Source of the DNA: G965261775 sp965261775 | GTDB taxonomy: Bacteria > Pseudomonadota > Gammaproteobacteria > Eutrophobiales > Eutrophobiaceae | NCBI GenBank assembly: GCA_965261775.1 | Contig: OZ253477.1 | Span: 1,178,001-1,242,000 of the forward strand | Length of the DNA: 64,000 bases | Direction of reading: 5' to 3' | Shown here: positions 16,864 to 26,053 of the stretch, piece by piece | Layout of the letters: each line of letters starts with the position of its first letter | How positions within the stretch are numbered: the first letter of the stretch is position 1 | Program-made: the position numbers and the translations under genes | The notes under the pieces: generated by a model | The model's database searches: none | Told to the model about the DNA's origin: nothing | Seen by the model: only the letters and a program-made list of their open reading frames with translations

Positions 16864-17630
16864 AATTTATATCCCCGATGAACCGCAACGATACCGCCGC
16901 ACAAATTGTGATAGCGAATCTTTTCAAAACCAGTCTGGCGCAGCATGGCAACCAGCGTTTCCTGATCGGGATGCATACGAATGGACTCTACCAGATATTG
17001 ATAACTGGCCTTGTCCTTGACAATCACGCCGCCCAGAAAAGGGATCCACTTAAACGAATATTGATCGTACAACCTGTCAAACAGGGGAATGACCACCCTG
17101 GAAAATTCCAGGATCAACAGCTGTGTTCCATACTTCAGTTTATCGTACATGGAACGCAACGCAGCTTCCTTATCAGTCACATTACGCAGTCCGAACGCGA
17201 TGGTGATGCAATCAAAACAGTTATCCGCAAAAGGCAACATTTCGGCATTTGCCCGAACGTAATCAATACCGTCAATGATCCCCCTGTCGACAGAGCGATC
17301 ACGACCTTCCCGTAACATATCACAATTAATATCACAGACAACCACCCGCCCTGCTGGACCCAGTTGCCTGTGCATGAGTCGGGCAATATCGCCGGTGCCG
17401 CCGGCCACATCCAACACTTGAGAATGCTTTTTAAGGGCGCAGAGATGTACGATATAGCGTTTCCACAAACGATGGATGCCAAATGACATGAGATCGTTCA
17501 TAAAATCATAATCCGCCGCGACTGAACTGAAGACAGCATCAACGCGACGGGTTTTGGTCGCTGACGTGACCTTCTCGTAACCAAAATCCGCCGTATCCGA
17601 TCCGGTTTCAGTCATCGGTTTTACGCTCAT
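16860..17630 (-). CDS. ubiE: Ubiquinone/menaquinone C-methyltransferase
   Basis: A 256-residue class I SAM methyltransferase. It has the UbiE signatures VFSSVAADYDFMNDLMSFG, the SAM-binding LDVAGGTGDIA, NAEMLPF and FGLRNVTDK, plus a C-terminal YHNLCGGIVAVHRGYK. It methylates the C2 position of the quinone ring in ubiquinone (and demethylmenaquinone) synthesis. It overlaps the DUF971 gene by 23 bp and ubiJ by 4 bp, so the operon is tightly coupled. Confidence 0.97.
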   Translation of the reverse strand: MSVKPMTETGSDTADFGYEKVTSATKTRRVDAVFSSVAADYDFMNDLMSFGIHRLWKRYIVHLCALKKHSQVLDVAGGTGDIARLMHRQLGPAGRVVVCDINCDMLREGRDRSVDRGIIDGIDYVRANAEMLPFADNCFDCITIAFGLRNVTDKEAALRSMYDKLKYGTQLLILEFSRVVIPLFDRLYDQYSFKWIPFLGGVIVKDKASYQYLVESIRMHPDQETLVAMLRQTGFEKIRYHNLCGGIVAVHRGYKL

Positions 17631-17979
17631 ATCCAGCCTGTTTCAGGGCAGTCAGGTAATCCCGCCAGTTACCTTCCTGATCGGCGCCAAGATCATATAG
17701 GTACTCCCAGGTATAGAGCCCCGTATTATGGCCATCGTCGAAATTTAATTTAACGGCATAATTACCTACCGGCTCAATTTCGTCTATATTGACGCTTTCC
17801 TTACCGGTTTGCAGAACCTCCTGACCGGGCGCATGTCCCTTCACTTCCGCTGAAGGGGAAAAAACACGCAAATATTCACAAGGCAATTCAAAGCGGACGC
17901 CATCATCGTATTCAATCTCCAGGACACGGGATTGTCGGTGCAGACGTATTAACAAGGGATGTTTCCTGGTATCTGACAT
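17608..17979 (-). CDS. DUF971 (gamma-butyrobetaine hydroxylase-like N-terminal) protein
   Basis: A 123-residue protein matching the small DUF971 family: VLEIEYDDGVRFELPCEYLRVFSPSAEV in segments, then NYAVKLNFDDGHNTGLYTWEYL. The single domain resembles the N-terminal Fe-S or zinc-binding part of gamma-butyrobetaine dioxygenase, but in bacteria its role is not established. It is nearly always found between hslU and ubiE, as here. ATG 17979 matches the family start. Confidence 0.85.
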   Translation of the reverse strand: MSDTRKHPLLIRLHRQSRVLEIEYDDGVRFELPCEYLRVFSPSAEVKGHAPGQEVLQTGKESVNIDEIEPVGNYAVKLNFDDGHNTGLYTWEYLYDLGADQEGNWRDYLTALKQAGYERKTDD

Positions 17980-18051
17980 AAAATTGCCGACGCCCGTTTT
18001 TTTGTTCCGCCTTCGCGAATCTACAAAATAACGACCTTAAAAAATACCGGC

Positions 18052-19377
18052 TCAGAGTATATAACGCGACAGGTCCTCATTTTCCGCTAATTCATTGAGA
18101 TGTTCACTGACATAGGCCGCATCAACAACGATTGATTGTCCCGCTTTTTCGGATGCTTCATAAGACAGATTTTCCAGCAGTCTCTCCATAACCGTATGCA
18201 AACGACGTGCACCAATATTTTCGGTGGCTTCATTGACCTGCCAGGCAATCTCGGCAATGCGCCGGACGCCGTCCGGGGTAAAGCCTAATTTGATGTCCTC
18301 GGTCTCCATCAACAGGGAATATTGTTTGGTTAATGATACATTCGGTTCGGTCAATATATTGACAAAATCATCTGTCATCAGCGGGTCAAGTTCCACACGG
18401 ATAGGCAGGCGTCCCTGTAATTCGGGAATCAGGTCTGAAGGTTTGGCCAGATGAAACGAACCGGAAGCGATAAACAGAATGTGATCAGTCCTGATCATGC
18501 CATACCTCGTTGAAACGGTGCTACCTTCTACCAAGGGCAGTAGGTCACGCTGCACCCCCTCCCGCGACACATCGGGGCCACTGGTTTCGGAACGGAGCGT
18601 CACTTTGTCCAACTCATCCAGAAAGACAATACCGTTCTGTTCCACCCGTTGAATGGCGCGCGCCTTGATGTCGTTTTCATTAATCAGTTTGCCGCTTTCT
18701 TCCTCGGACAGCAGTTTCAGGGCATCAGAGACCCTGAGCTTGCGGGATTGTTTTTTGTCTGCACTCATGCTCTGGAACATGCCCTGCAACTGACTGGTCA
18801 TCTCCTCCATCCCCGGCGGCGCCATGATCTCCACACCGATACTGGGAGCGCTCAGTTCAACATCAATTTCCTTGTCATCAAATTTTCCGGTCAAGATCAT
18901 TTCCCTGAATTTTTCCCGGGTGGAACCGCTCGGTTCATGGTCATCCTCTCCCATCACGCGGGCGGACGGCAACAAAACATCCAGCACCCTGTCCAACGCC
19001 GCCTTGTCCGCCTGCTCCGCAACTTTTTCTTTTTCGACCTCACGCGTTTGCTTGATTGCAACGTCCGCCAGATCGCGGATAATGGATTCAACATCACGAC
19101 CAACATAGCCGACTTCGGTAAATTTGGTGGCCTCCACTTTGATAAAGGGCGCTTCTGCCAGTTTGGCAAGACGCCGCGCCATCTCCGTTTTACCCACACC
19201 CGTCGGGCCGATCATGAGAATATTTTTCGGTGTGATCTCGTTACGGATTGATCCATCAATCCGGCTACGACGCCAGCGATTACGCAACGCTATCGCCACG
19301 GCACGTTTGGCGGCATCCTGACCAACGATATGCTTATTCAATTCGGACACAATAGCCTGTGGTGTCAAATCTGTCAT
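18052..19377 (-). CDS. hslU: HslU, ATPase subunit of HslUV protease
   Basis: A 441-residue AAA+ unfoldase. The Walker A motif GPTGVGKT is at residues 57-64, the Walker B region FLDELDK about residue 250, and the family-specific GYVGRDVES follows the first. The intermediate domain and the C-terminal tail ENEDLSRYIL, which docks into HslV, are complete. HslU unfolds substrates and feeds them into the HslV chamber. It starts 17 bp after hslV. Confidence 0.97.
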   Translation of the reverse strand: MTDLTPQAIVSELNKHIVGQDAAKRAVAIALRNRWRRSRIDGSIRNEITPKNILMIGPTGVGKTEMARRLAKLAEAPFIKVEATKFTEVGYVGRDVESIIRDLADVAIKQTREVEKEKVAEQADKAALDRVLDVLLPSARVMGEDDHEPSGSTREKFREMILTGKFDDKEIDVELSAPSIGVEIMAPPGMEEMTSQLQGMFQSMSADKKQSRKLRVSDALKLLSEEESGKLINENDIKARAIQRVEQNGIVFLDELDKVTLRSETSGPDVSREGVQRDLLPLVEGSTVSTRYGMIRTDHILFIASGSFHLAKPSDLIPELQGRLPIRVELDPLMTDDFVNILTEPNVSLTKQYSLLMETEDIKLGFTPDGVRRIAEIAWQVNEATENIGARRLHTVMERLLENLSYEASEKAGQSIVVDAAYVSEHLNELAENEDLSRYIL

Positions 19378-19394
19378 ATTTTTCCCGTCAATAT

Positions 19395-19934
19395 TTATAA
19401 TTCTTCGATAATAAAATTACTGTTCGTATAAACGCATATCTCTGCAGCGATACCCAGACTTTTCTCGACAATCTCGCGAGCGCTTAAATCGGTATTTTTC
19501 TGCAGGGCAAGCGCGGCAGCCCTGGCAAAATAGCCACCCGACCCGATAGCCATAATGTTGTCTTCGGGTTCAATGACATCTCCGTTGCCCGAAATGATTA
19601 ATGACGATGCTTTATCGGCGACACAGAGCATGGCCTCCAGACGTCGCAATATACGGTCGGTACGCCAGTCCTTCACCAGTTCCACGGCCGCACGCATCAG
19701 ATTACCCTGATGTTTTTGCAGTTTTGCCTCAAAACGTTCAAACAAGGTAAAAGCGTCTGCCGTGCTACCGGCAAAACCGGCCAGTATCTTGCCATCAAAA
19801 AGGCTTCTTACCTTATGCGCGTTGGCCTTCATAACGGTATTGCCCAGCGATACCTGGCCATCGCCGCCGATCACCACTTTGTCACCACGCCGCACAGACA
19901 GAATAGTCGTCCCTCTGAATTGTTCCAAAATCAC
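19395..19934 (-). CDS. hslV: HslV, peptidase subunit of HslUV protease
   Basis: A 179-residue threonine peptidase of the proteasome family. After a short propeptide (ILEQFRG) comes TTILSVRRGDKVVIGGDGQ, whose first threonine becomes the catalytic N-terminal residue. TADAFTLFERFE and ISGNGDVIEP are typical. The start is GTG 19934, with TTG 19928 an alternative. It precedes hslU in a heat-shock-type two-gene unit; no sigma-32 promoter was clearly recognisable upstream. Confidence 0.96.
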   Translation of the reverse strand: MILEQFRGTTILSVRRGDKVVIGGDGQVSLGNTVMKANAHKVRSLFDGKILAGFAGSTADAFTLFERFEAKLQKHQGNLMRAAVELVKDWRTDRILRRLEAMLCVADKASSLIISGNGDVIEPEDNIMAIGSGGYFARAAALALQKNTDLSAREIVEKSLGIAAEICVYTNSNFIIEEL

Positions 19935-20194
19935 ACTCTTCTAAACAAAATCAGGATTATACCAGAAACGGTGCGAACCCTGACATGTTCATTCCAAGGA
20001 AAGCTACCGCCGTTATTCTATATCCGCCACCGGTTTTTCTCAGGAGATTACAACGGTCTGTGTTATGCAGGCACTATATTGACAGTGACAACAGTAATTA
20101 TCGCATATAGAAAGAAGAGCCGTTCTTGACGTCGATCTGTAGTGTGCGGAAACAGTAAAAACAGAGAGTAGACGAAGGCGATTTTGGTTATCAA

Positions 20195-21100
20195 TTATCC
20201 ATTCGTTTTCGTCTTGCGCCGTGCGCGCGGATGCGCCCTGTCATAAACTTCAGCCAGATGTTGAAAATTCAGATGCGTATAAACCTGCGTGGTACTGATA
20301 TCAGCGTGACCGAGCAACTCCTGCACCGCACGCAAATCACCGCTGGATTCCAATAGATGGCTGGCAAAAGAATGTCGAAGCATGTGTGGATTAACATGCA
20401 CCGGCAAACCCTGTTTGAGCCCCCATTTTTTTAAGCGTTTTTGCACCGAACGCGGACCGAGCCGTTTTCCCCTGCGACTGACAAACAATGCCCGTTCCCC
20501 CGCATTGACCATGCCTTGTCTTATCTTTAACCATGCCACAAGCGCTGCAATGGCGTCTTTCCCCACCGGCATGCTGCGGGTTTTTTTCCCTTTTCCAATC
20601 ACCGTCAATAACCGTTCGGCAAAATCAATATCGCCAATATTCAGGCTTAGTAATTCTGATAGACGCAATCCCGAGGAATAGAACAATTCCATCATGGCCC
20701 TGTCACGCCGGGTAAGATTATCATCCACTTCAATCTCGATTAACCGTTTGGCCTGGTCAACGTCCAGTACACCGGGCAGCTTGCGCGATGAACGAGGGGC
20801 AATAATACCTTCGGCAGGATTGTATTTGATCTTGTTCTGCTCCAGCAAATAACGGAAAAAGGCGCGGATAGCCGACAGATTGCGCTGCAATGACCGCCCG
20901 CTGATCCCCTGTCGATGCCGATACGCCACGAAGTTTCTAAGCGCCTGACTGTCAAGAGCTGACCATTCTTCAATGGCGTATTTGTCACAATATTCCCGCA
21001 ACCGATCAAGGTCGCGTTGATAAGCTCGACGGGTATTTTCGGAAAGATGGTGCAGCGTCTTCAGGAAAGACACCGACAACTGTGTCCCAACCGCATCCAT
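20195..21100 (-). CDS. xerC: Tyrosine recombinase XerC
   Basis: A 301-residue site-specific recombinase that resolves chromosome dimers at dif with XerD. The N-terminal SAM-like core-binding domain covers roughly residues 8-95. The catalytic residues are all visible: Arg in SSGLRLSELL, Lys in GKGKKTR, His-x2-Arg in HMLRHSFASH, the second His in LLGHADISTTQ and the Tyr nucleophile in VYTH. Position directly after DUF484 and dapF identifies it as XerC and not XerD. Confidence 0.95.
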   Translation of the reverse strand: MDAVGTQLSVSFLKTLHHLSENTRRAYQRDLDRLREYCDKYAIEEWSALDSQALRNFVAYRHRQGISGRSLQRNLSAIRAFFRYLLEQNKIKYNPAEGIIAPRSSRKLPGVLDVDQAKRLIEIEVDDNLTRRDRAMMELFYSSGLRLSELLSLNIGDIDFAERLLTVIGKGKKTRSMPVGKDAIAALVAWLKIRQGMVNAGERALFVSRRGKRLGPRSVQKRLKKWGLKQGLPVHVNPHMLRHSFASHLLESSGDLRAVQELLGHADISTTQVYTHLNFQHLAEVYDRAHPRARRKTKTNG

Positions 21101-21107
21101 GTCCGCT

Positions 21108-21818
21108 TTAATCCATATCCGTTCGGGGACCCGGACAGGCTTGCTTAATTCGGGGTTTCAGGAGCAGGCTCAGCACTTCACCCAGATTGCCCAGCAATTC
21201 AACGCCCATAGACGGCTGAAAGCGCGCCGCATCAAAACTGCCAATTGCCAAAATACCCTCCCAACCATCACCATACAGCGGCACCATAACGGCCGAGGCA
21301 ACCAGCTTATCGCCAAATAAAAAGTCCTGTTGCCAGCGTTGTATCTGGCCGCTTGAAGGCAGACGTTTTTCAATGAAACCTTTGAACAGAGCTTGCATCG
21401 AATCATCGTCAACAAACTCCTTCATGAGGGCATCTGCGGCAACCGGCTCGGCAAACAGGCGAATAACAGCCCGGTCGGCCTGAAAATTCTCCTTCAGACT
21501 TTCATAAACCGTCTCAAAGATGGTTTTAAGCTCTCCGGCTTCTATCAAAGACAGCACCAGATGGTGCACACGCACGGCAAGTGCTTCATTCCGACGCACC
21601 GTCTCGATCAATTCGCTCAGATGCCGACGGCTTTCCCGATTCTGCTGACGCAGTACGGCAAGCTGTTTTTCTACCAGCGACAAGGATGCGCCGTGTTCAT
21701 GCGGGATATTCAACTCCGCGACCAGCGCCGACTGTCGATTAAAAAAATCCGGGTTATTGCGCAGATATTCAGACACCATCGCCTCGGTAACGGCGCCTTT
21801 TTCTTTTGATTTCGTCAT
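21108..21818 (-). CDS. DUF484 family protein
   Basis: A 236-residue protein of the DUF484 family. It begins with a degenerate helix (VSEYLRNNPDFFNRQSAL), then a coiled-coil-prone segment (about 45-75), then a GAF-like domain with VASAVMVPLYGDGWEGILAIGS. No enzymatic role is known. The gene lies between dapF (4-bp overlap) and xerC (7-bp gap), its near-universal place in gammaproteobacteria. Confidence 0.92.
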   Translation of the reverse strand: MTKSKEKGAVTEAMVSEYLRNNPDFFNRQSALVAELNIPHEHGASLSLVEKQLAVLRQQNRESRRHLSELIETVRRNEALAVRVHHLVLSLIEAGELKTIFETVYESLKENFQADRAVIRLFAEPVAADALMKEFVDDDSMQALFKGFIEKRLPSSGQIQRWQQDFLFGDKLVASAVMVPLYGDGWEGILAIGSFDAARFQPSMGVELLGNLGEVLSLLLKPRIKQACPGPRTDMD

Positions 21819-22645
21819 AAATCAAGTTTCCCTTCATAAACAATCGCTGCCTCCCCAGTCATATAAACCGGTTCGCCTGGGCCAGTCCAACTCAACCGCA
21901 GATGGCCGCCGCGTAACTCCGCCTCTGCCGTTTCCTCTAATTCTCCCTGCTGCCGCGCCGCCACCATCGACGCACAGGCACCGCTGGCACAGGCCAGGGT
22001 CTCGCCCACCCCGCGTTCAAAGACGCGCAACTTGAATGCCTGTCTATTTAAAATCTCCATAAAACCAACGTTCACGCTGTCGGGGAACAGCGCATGCCGT
22101 TGTAAGGCCGCGCCCACCGCCGTGACCTCAGCCTGTTGCACATCGTCTACCTTGATGACAGCATGGGGGTTGCCCATTGATAACGCCGCGAAACGAAGTG
22201 TTTCATCCCCCAGTGGTACCTCGTACAGATCCGCCTTTTGTTTTTGCCGTAAAGGGATGCGGGAGGGTTCAAATTCGGGGGCTCCCATATTAACGGTAAT
22301 ATTATTGTCACACTCCACTTTTAACGTGAGTTCCCCGACCCCGGTACGAACAACAAGCTCATCTCCGTCCGCCAGACCCTTCTCCCTGAGATACAAGGCA
22401 ACGCAGCGTGCGCCGTTGCCACACTGCATGACTTCGCTGCCATCGGCGTTAAATATGCGATAGTACGCTGCAACGCCCTGGTCATTATCCGGTTCCAACA
22501 GCAACACCTGATCGCAGCCAATACCGTAATGGCGGTCGGCAATATATTGAATTTGTTCACGGCTGAAACTTAAAGGAACGGCAAAGGTATCAAAAACGAC
22601 AAAGTCATTGCCGATGCCATGCATTTTTGTGAAACGATATTCCAT
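21815..22645 (-). CDS. dapF: Diaminopimelate epimerase
   Basis: A 276-residue epimerase converting LL- to meso-diaminopimelate for lysine and peptidoglycan. The two catalytic cysteines lie in MQCGNGARC and LACASGACAS. KMHGIGNDF at the start and GNPHAV in the middle are diagnostic. It heads the dapF-DUF484-xerC unit. Confidence 0.97.
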   Translation of the reverse strand: MEYRFTKMHGIGNDFVVFDTFAVPLSFSREQIQYIADRHYGIGCDQVLLLEPDNDQGVAAYYRIFNADGSEVMQCGNGARCVALYLREKGLADGDELVVRTGVGELTLKVECDNNITVNMGAPEFEPSRIPLRQKQKADLYEVPLGDETLRFAALSMGNPHAVIKVDDVQQAEVTAVGAALQRHALFPDSVNVGFMEILNRQAFKLRVFERGVGETLACASGACASMVAARQQGELEETAEAELRGGHLRLSWTGPGEPVYMTGEAAIVYEGKLDL

Positions 22646-22689
22646 ACGACAAGATTAGCAAAAAATAACATCCATCTTGATCTTCACGA

Positions 22690-23772
22690 TCAGGATTCAA
22701 TGACTTTGACGCCCTGCGGCACGTGTAGCGTGGAGGTTGGAAAGGCGCATTCCGCGCCATGAGCTTCAATGAGAGCAATGATCTTTAACAGCACATCCTG
22801 TTTAATCTCATGGAAGCGTATCCAGTCGGTCGTTTTGGTAAAAGTATAGATAAAAAAATCCAGCGATGACGGCGCAAACCGATCAAAGTTGACAATCAGG
22901 GTCTGTTCGGTATCAATCTGCTCGTGCTGTTCCAACATCCGCCGCACATCGGCGACAATATCCTTCATCTTGAGTGCATCATCATAGCGTACACCTATTG
23001 TTTCGTTGATACGGCGATTGCTCATACGCGACGGATTTTCAACCGCAATCCGGGTAAAGACGGCATTTGGGACATACAGGGGGCGTTTATCAAATGTGCG
23101 TATTGTGGTTAAACGCCAGCCGATCTTCTCAACTGTCCCCTCAATTTCCTGGTCAGGCGAACGTATCCAGTCGCCGACGGCAAATGGCCGATCCATATAG
23201 ATCATCAAACCACCAAAAAAATTTGCCAGCATATCCTGAGCGGCAAGACCAACGACAATACCACCGATACCACCAAATGCCAGTACGCCGGAGATGCTGT
23301 AACCCAAAGTCTGCATGATCACCAGCGTTGCTGTGATAATCACCGAAATACGCAGTAGTTTTGCGACAGCATCGGTTGTTGTCTGGTCAAATGCCTCACC
23401 AGCGGCCTTTTTTCGCTCAATAATATTGAACTCAACCCGACTGATAAAACGCACCAGAAACCAACCAATCACAAATATAATGCCGATTTTCCGGACCGGT
23501 TCGATCACGCCGAAAATGGCGGCGCCAGTCTCAATTCCGATAATATCGGCAGCAAAGGTCACCCCAACCAGCCAGATAAAACAGGACAAGGGGCGATGCG
23601 CTGCTTCCAAGCACGAATCATCCCAGTAATTGCGAGTATGTTTCAGCTTGACCATGCACCTGTCAATGCTCCTTTTCTGGAGCCAATTGAGCATTGCGGT
23701 GATAAAAACAATGATAAAAACCTGAATGATCCAGGTTTCCGTTCCGAAAAAATCTAAAGACATTAAAGACAT
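22690..23772 (-). CDS. MscS-family mechanosensitive channel
   Basis: A small-conductance mechanosensitive channel protein of 360 residues. ATG 23772, preceded by GGGGAT about 8 bases upstream, is preferred to a TTG ten codons earlier. It has four or five membrane spans in the first 180 residues. The pore helix region AFGGIGGIVVGLAAQDMLAN and the following beta domain (RPFAVGDWI, GTVEKIGWRLTTIRTFDKR, YVPNAVF) match the family. It would release osmolytes on hypo-osmotic shock. It follows the TraB/GumN gene by 36 bp. Confidence 0.93.
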   Translation of the reverse strand: MSLMSLDFFGTETWIIQVFIIVFITAMLNWLQKRSIDRCMVKLKHTRNYWDDSCLEAAHRPLSCFIWLVGVTFAADIIGIETGAAIFGVIEPVRKIGIIFVIGWFLVRFISRVEFNIIERKKAAGEAFDQTTTDAVAKLLRISVIITATLVIMQTLGYSISGVLAFGGIGGIVVGLAAQDMLANFFGGLMIYMDRPFAVGDWIRSPDQEIEGTVEKIGWRLTTIRTFDKRPLYVPNAVFTRIAVENPSRMSNRRINETIGVRYDDALKMKDIVADVRRMLEQHEQIDTEQTLIVNFDRFAPSSLDFFIYTFTKTTDWIRFHEIKQDVLLKIIALIEAHGAECAFPTSTLHVPQGVKVIES

Positions 23773-23808
23773 TACTGAATATCCCCGTAATAACCGGCTC
23801 AAGCCGGA

Positions 23809-24741
23809 CTAAAACAGCCGTGTGACCTTATAATCCCGTTCTTTCAGCAAAGCGATTACTCCTTGCTCCCCGACAAGATGCAAGGCCCCGATGGAGATAA
23901 AAGCCTTACCCTTTCTCAACATCGGCTGCATGCGTTCAACCATGGTTATATTTCTATCAATGACAAGCTTTTTTATCAACTTCCGATGGACGGGTCTATC
24001 GGATGTGTTATAACGGCGGGAATAATTGTATAGACCCGCCAGATCGCGTTTTAGATAAAGCGATTTCATCCTGGTGAAACTCTCTACGACAATATCGTAA
24101 TGACAGACGGTGTCGGTCAGTAACTCGATCTGTTCGGAAAGTGGCAGACGGGCCAATATATTGGCCTGCTCCTGTAATGATTCCAGGCCGGCCACCGCCG
24201 CGCCATTTTGCCTCGCCCGGGACAGCAACATCAAATCCAGGGGAACACCATGACGCTCCGGTGGATAATTCATCGTTAAAAATACGGCCCAAGGCTTTAT
24301 GATCGACGCGGTCTCCGGTCCAAGCTGATAATGGGAAGATAAAATATCGCTCACCTTTTCAAAAAGGGGCGCGTCAATATAATCCAACAGCAACTGGCCA
24401 TCCAGAAAAAACATCATATTGCTCAGCAATAACATCTGATCCGGGTCGGGCAGGGCTTCCATAACAAATTGCTCCGACTCGACCAAGGCCCTTTCGACAA
24501 TTTCGGGCAGAGCAGTCACTTCGGGGTCCGACAGATGAATGACACCAAACAAATAGCTGACTTTTCCGTCCCCCTTGTCAATCTGCCAAAACAAGCCTTC
24601 TGCGGGTTGGACATCTTCATATTCGACTGTACTTTCCAGTAGCGGGCGACAATACCGGGACGTGAATGGATCGGCCCGGACCGTGCTGACAACAGATAGG
24701 GAAAGTAACAGGCCTGCCCGTATTATCGTTTCAACCGGCAT
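23809..24741 (-). CDS. Secreted TraB/GumN family protein
   Basis: A 310-residue protein from ATG 24741, with a signal peptide (MPVETIIRAGLLLSLSVVSTVRA). The TraB/GumN core shows the two metal or active-site motifs typical of the family: YLFGVIHLSD near the N-terminus and ISIGALHLVGEQG near the C-terminus. Relatives of this fold include eukaryotic Tiki proteases, so a peptidase role is possible but unproven in bacteria. It overlaps the end of nagZ by 11 bp. Confidence 0.85.
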   Translation of the reverse strand: MPVETIIRAGLLLSLSVVSTVRADPFTSRYCRPLLESTVEYEDVQPAEGLFWQIDKGDGKVSYLFGVIHLSDPEVTALPEIVERALVESEQFVMEALPDPDQMLLLSNMMFFLDGQLLLDYIDAPLFEKVSDILSSHYQLGPETASIIKPWAVFLTMNYPPERHGVPLDLMLLSRARQNGAAVAGLESLQEQANILARLPLSEQIELLTDTVCHYDIVVESFTRMKSLYLKRDLAGLYNYSRRYNTSDRPVHRKLIKKLVIDRNITMVERMQPMLRKGKAFISIGALHLVGEQGVIALLKERDYKVTRLF

Positions 24742-25780
24742 CTTCCAAGCCCGTTTCCCGTTCAACGCAAGAGATCACCTCGCTACGCTCCCGCCATAAT
24801 GCGGTCTGTTTTAGTTGTTCAAAACTCATATCATACCTCCCGTACATAGGAACCAGTCTTGATGCGGATTCAGCAGTATTGCAAATTTCGGCACTATCCA
24901 AAAGATCAATGACACCCTGTCGATCATTGCATGTCAATACCATATCACAACCAGCAGCAAGCGCGGCACGGGTGCGCCCGACATAATCGCCCATCACCCC
25001 GGCCCCGGCCATACTTAAATCATCACTGAAAACGGCACCCTGAAACCCCATCTGTTTTCTCAATATCTCCTGTAGCCAGATTGCGGAAAAACTCGCCGGT
25101 TTTTGATCGACTTCAGGATAGACCACGTGCGCCGTCATCAAACCGGACAGCCCTGCGTGTATCATACTTTCAAACGGGATTAGATCACGTATTTTAATAT
25201 CTGCCAATAGACGTCCGTCGCAAGGCAAGACATGATGCGAATCCTCAGACACCGAACCATGCCCCGGGAAATGCTTCCCAACCGCCACCATACCAGCCTG
25301 TTTCATCCCGCGTATGCAGGCGCCGGCCAATCGCGCTACCTGTTGCGGGTCGGAATGGAACGCCCGGTCGCCAATCACCCTGCTGTCCTTCCCCCCCACA
25401 TCCAGCACCGGAGCGAAACTGATATCAACGCCAATCGCCAGCAATTCCGCCGCCATCAGCCAGCCAGCCTGTTCCGCCAGGTGTACAGCCTCCGCCTGCC
25501 GATACCGCGCAAATCGGGCAGAGGCCGGGAGAGGACTGAAGCCTTCCCTGAAACGCTGTATCCGCCCGCCTTCATGATCTACCGCAATCAACAGGGGTGG
25601 CTGACGCAGGCAACGGATTTGCCGGGTCAATGCGGTGATCTGCTCCGGCGATTCGTAATTACGGGTAAATAAAATAACGCCGCCCACATACGGATGCATC
25701 AACATTTCCGCTTCATCCGCCAGCAGTTCCCGACCAGACAGATCACACATAATCGGCCCCAGTGACATTGCTTTCGTCAT
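24731..25780 (-). CDS. nagZ: Beta-N-acetylhexosaminidase NagZ
   Basis: A 349-residue family 3 glycoside hydrolase that removes GlcNAc from anhydro-muropeptides during peptidoglycan recycling in the cytoplasm. AVDHEGGRIQRF, the KHFPGHGSVSEDSHH loop that carries the catalytic Asp/His dyad, and FSDDLSMAGA with the nucleophile Asp are present. The protein extends slightly beyond the usual C-terminus. It is followed by TraB/GumN and preceded by a 273-bp gap. Confidence 0.95.
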   Translation of the reverse strand: MTKAMSLGPIMCDLSGRELLADEAEMLMHPYVGGVILFTRNYESPEQITALTRQIRCLRQPPLLIAVDHEGGRIQRFREGFSPLPASARFARYRQAEAVHLAEQAGWLMAAELLAIGVDISFAPVLDVGGKDSRVIGDRAFHSDPQQVARLAGACIRGMKQAGMVAVGKHFPGHGSVSEDSHHVLPCDGRLLADIKIRDLIPFESMIHAGLSGLMTAHVVYPEVDQKPASFSAIWLQEILRKQMGFQGAVFSDDLSMAGAGVMGDYVGRTRAALAAGCDMVLTCNDRQGVIDLLDSAEICNTAESASRLVPMYGRYDMSFEQLKQTALWRERSEVISCVERETGLEDAG

Positions 25781-25857
25781 CGGCGTCTTCCCCCGATTTT
25801 TTCAAACGCAGATTTCTCCCGGTTCATCAGGTAAAACCAGATCCTTTGCATAGCCCT

Positions 25858-25977
25858 TTATATTTTTTTGAACACTTTCACTCGCTCACATTTCTTCGCT
25901 TCAGTTGTCTCCTTTTCAAGCTGTTGCATCTCGGTTTTCGATTCTTCGTAGCTCCCAACACCAACAATTCTGTTCAT
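25858..25977 (-). CDS. Possible 39-residue charged protein, possibly frameshifted
   Basis: ATG 25977 to TAA 25858 encodes MNRIVGVGSYEESKTEMQQL followed by a lysine- and glutamate-rich tail. The frame ends just after a run of seven A residues. In the -1 frame the reading continues without a stop for another 20 codons (GYAKDLVLPDEPGEICV) to a TGA. The joined product would look like an ordinary small soluble protein of about 60 residues. This could be an indel-broken gene or a slippage site. No family is recognised. Confidence 0.35.
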   Translation of the reverse strand: MNRIVGVGSYEESKTEMQQLEKETTEAKKCERVKVFKKI

Positions 25978-26053
25978 CTATTCTTTTCAATAAAAGAAAC
26001 AACGTAAACCAAGCGTAACTACAGTAATTACTCTCCCGCTTGATAATAACCGA

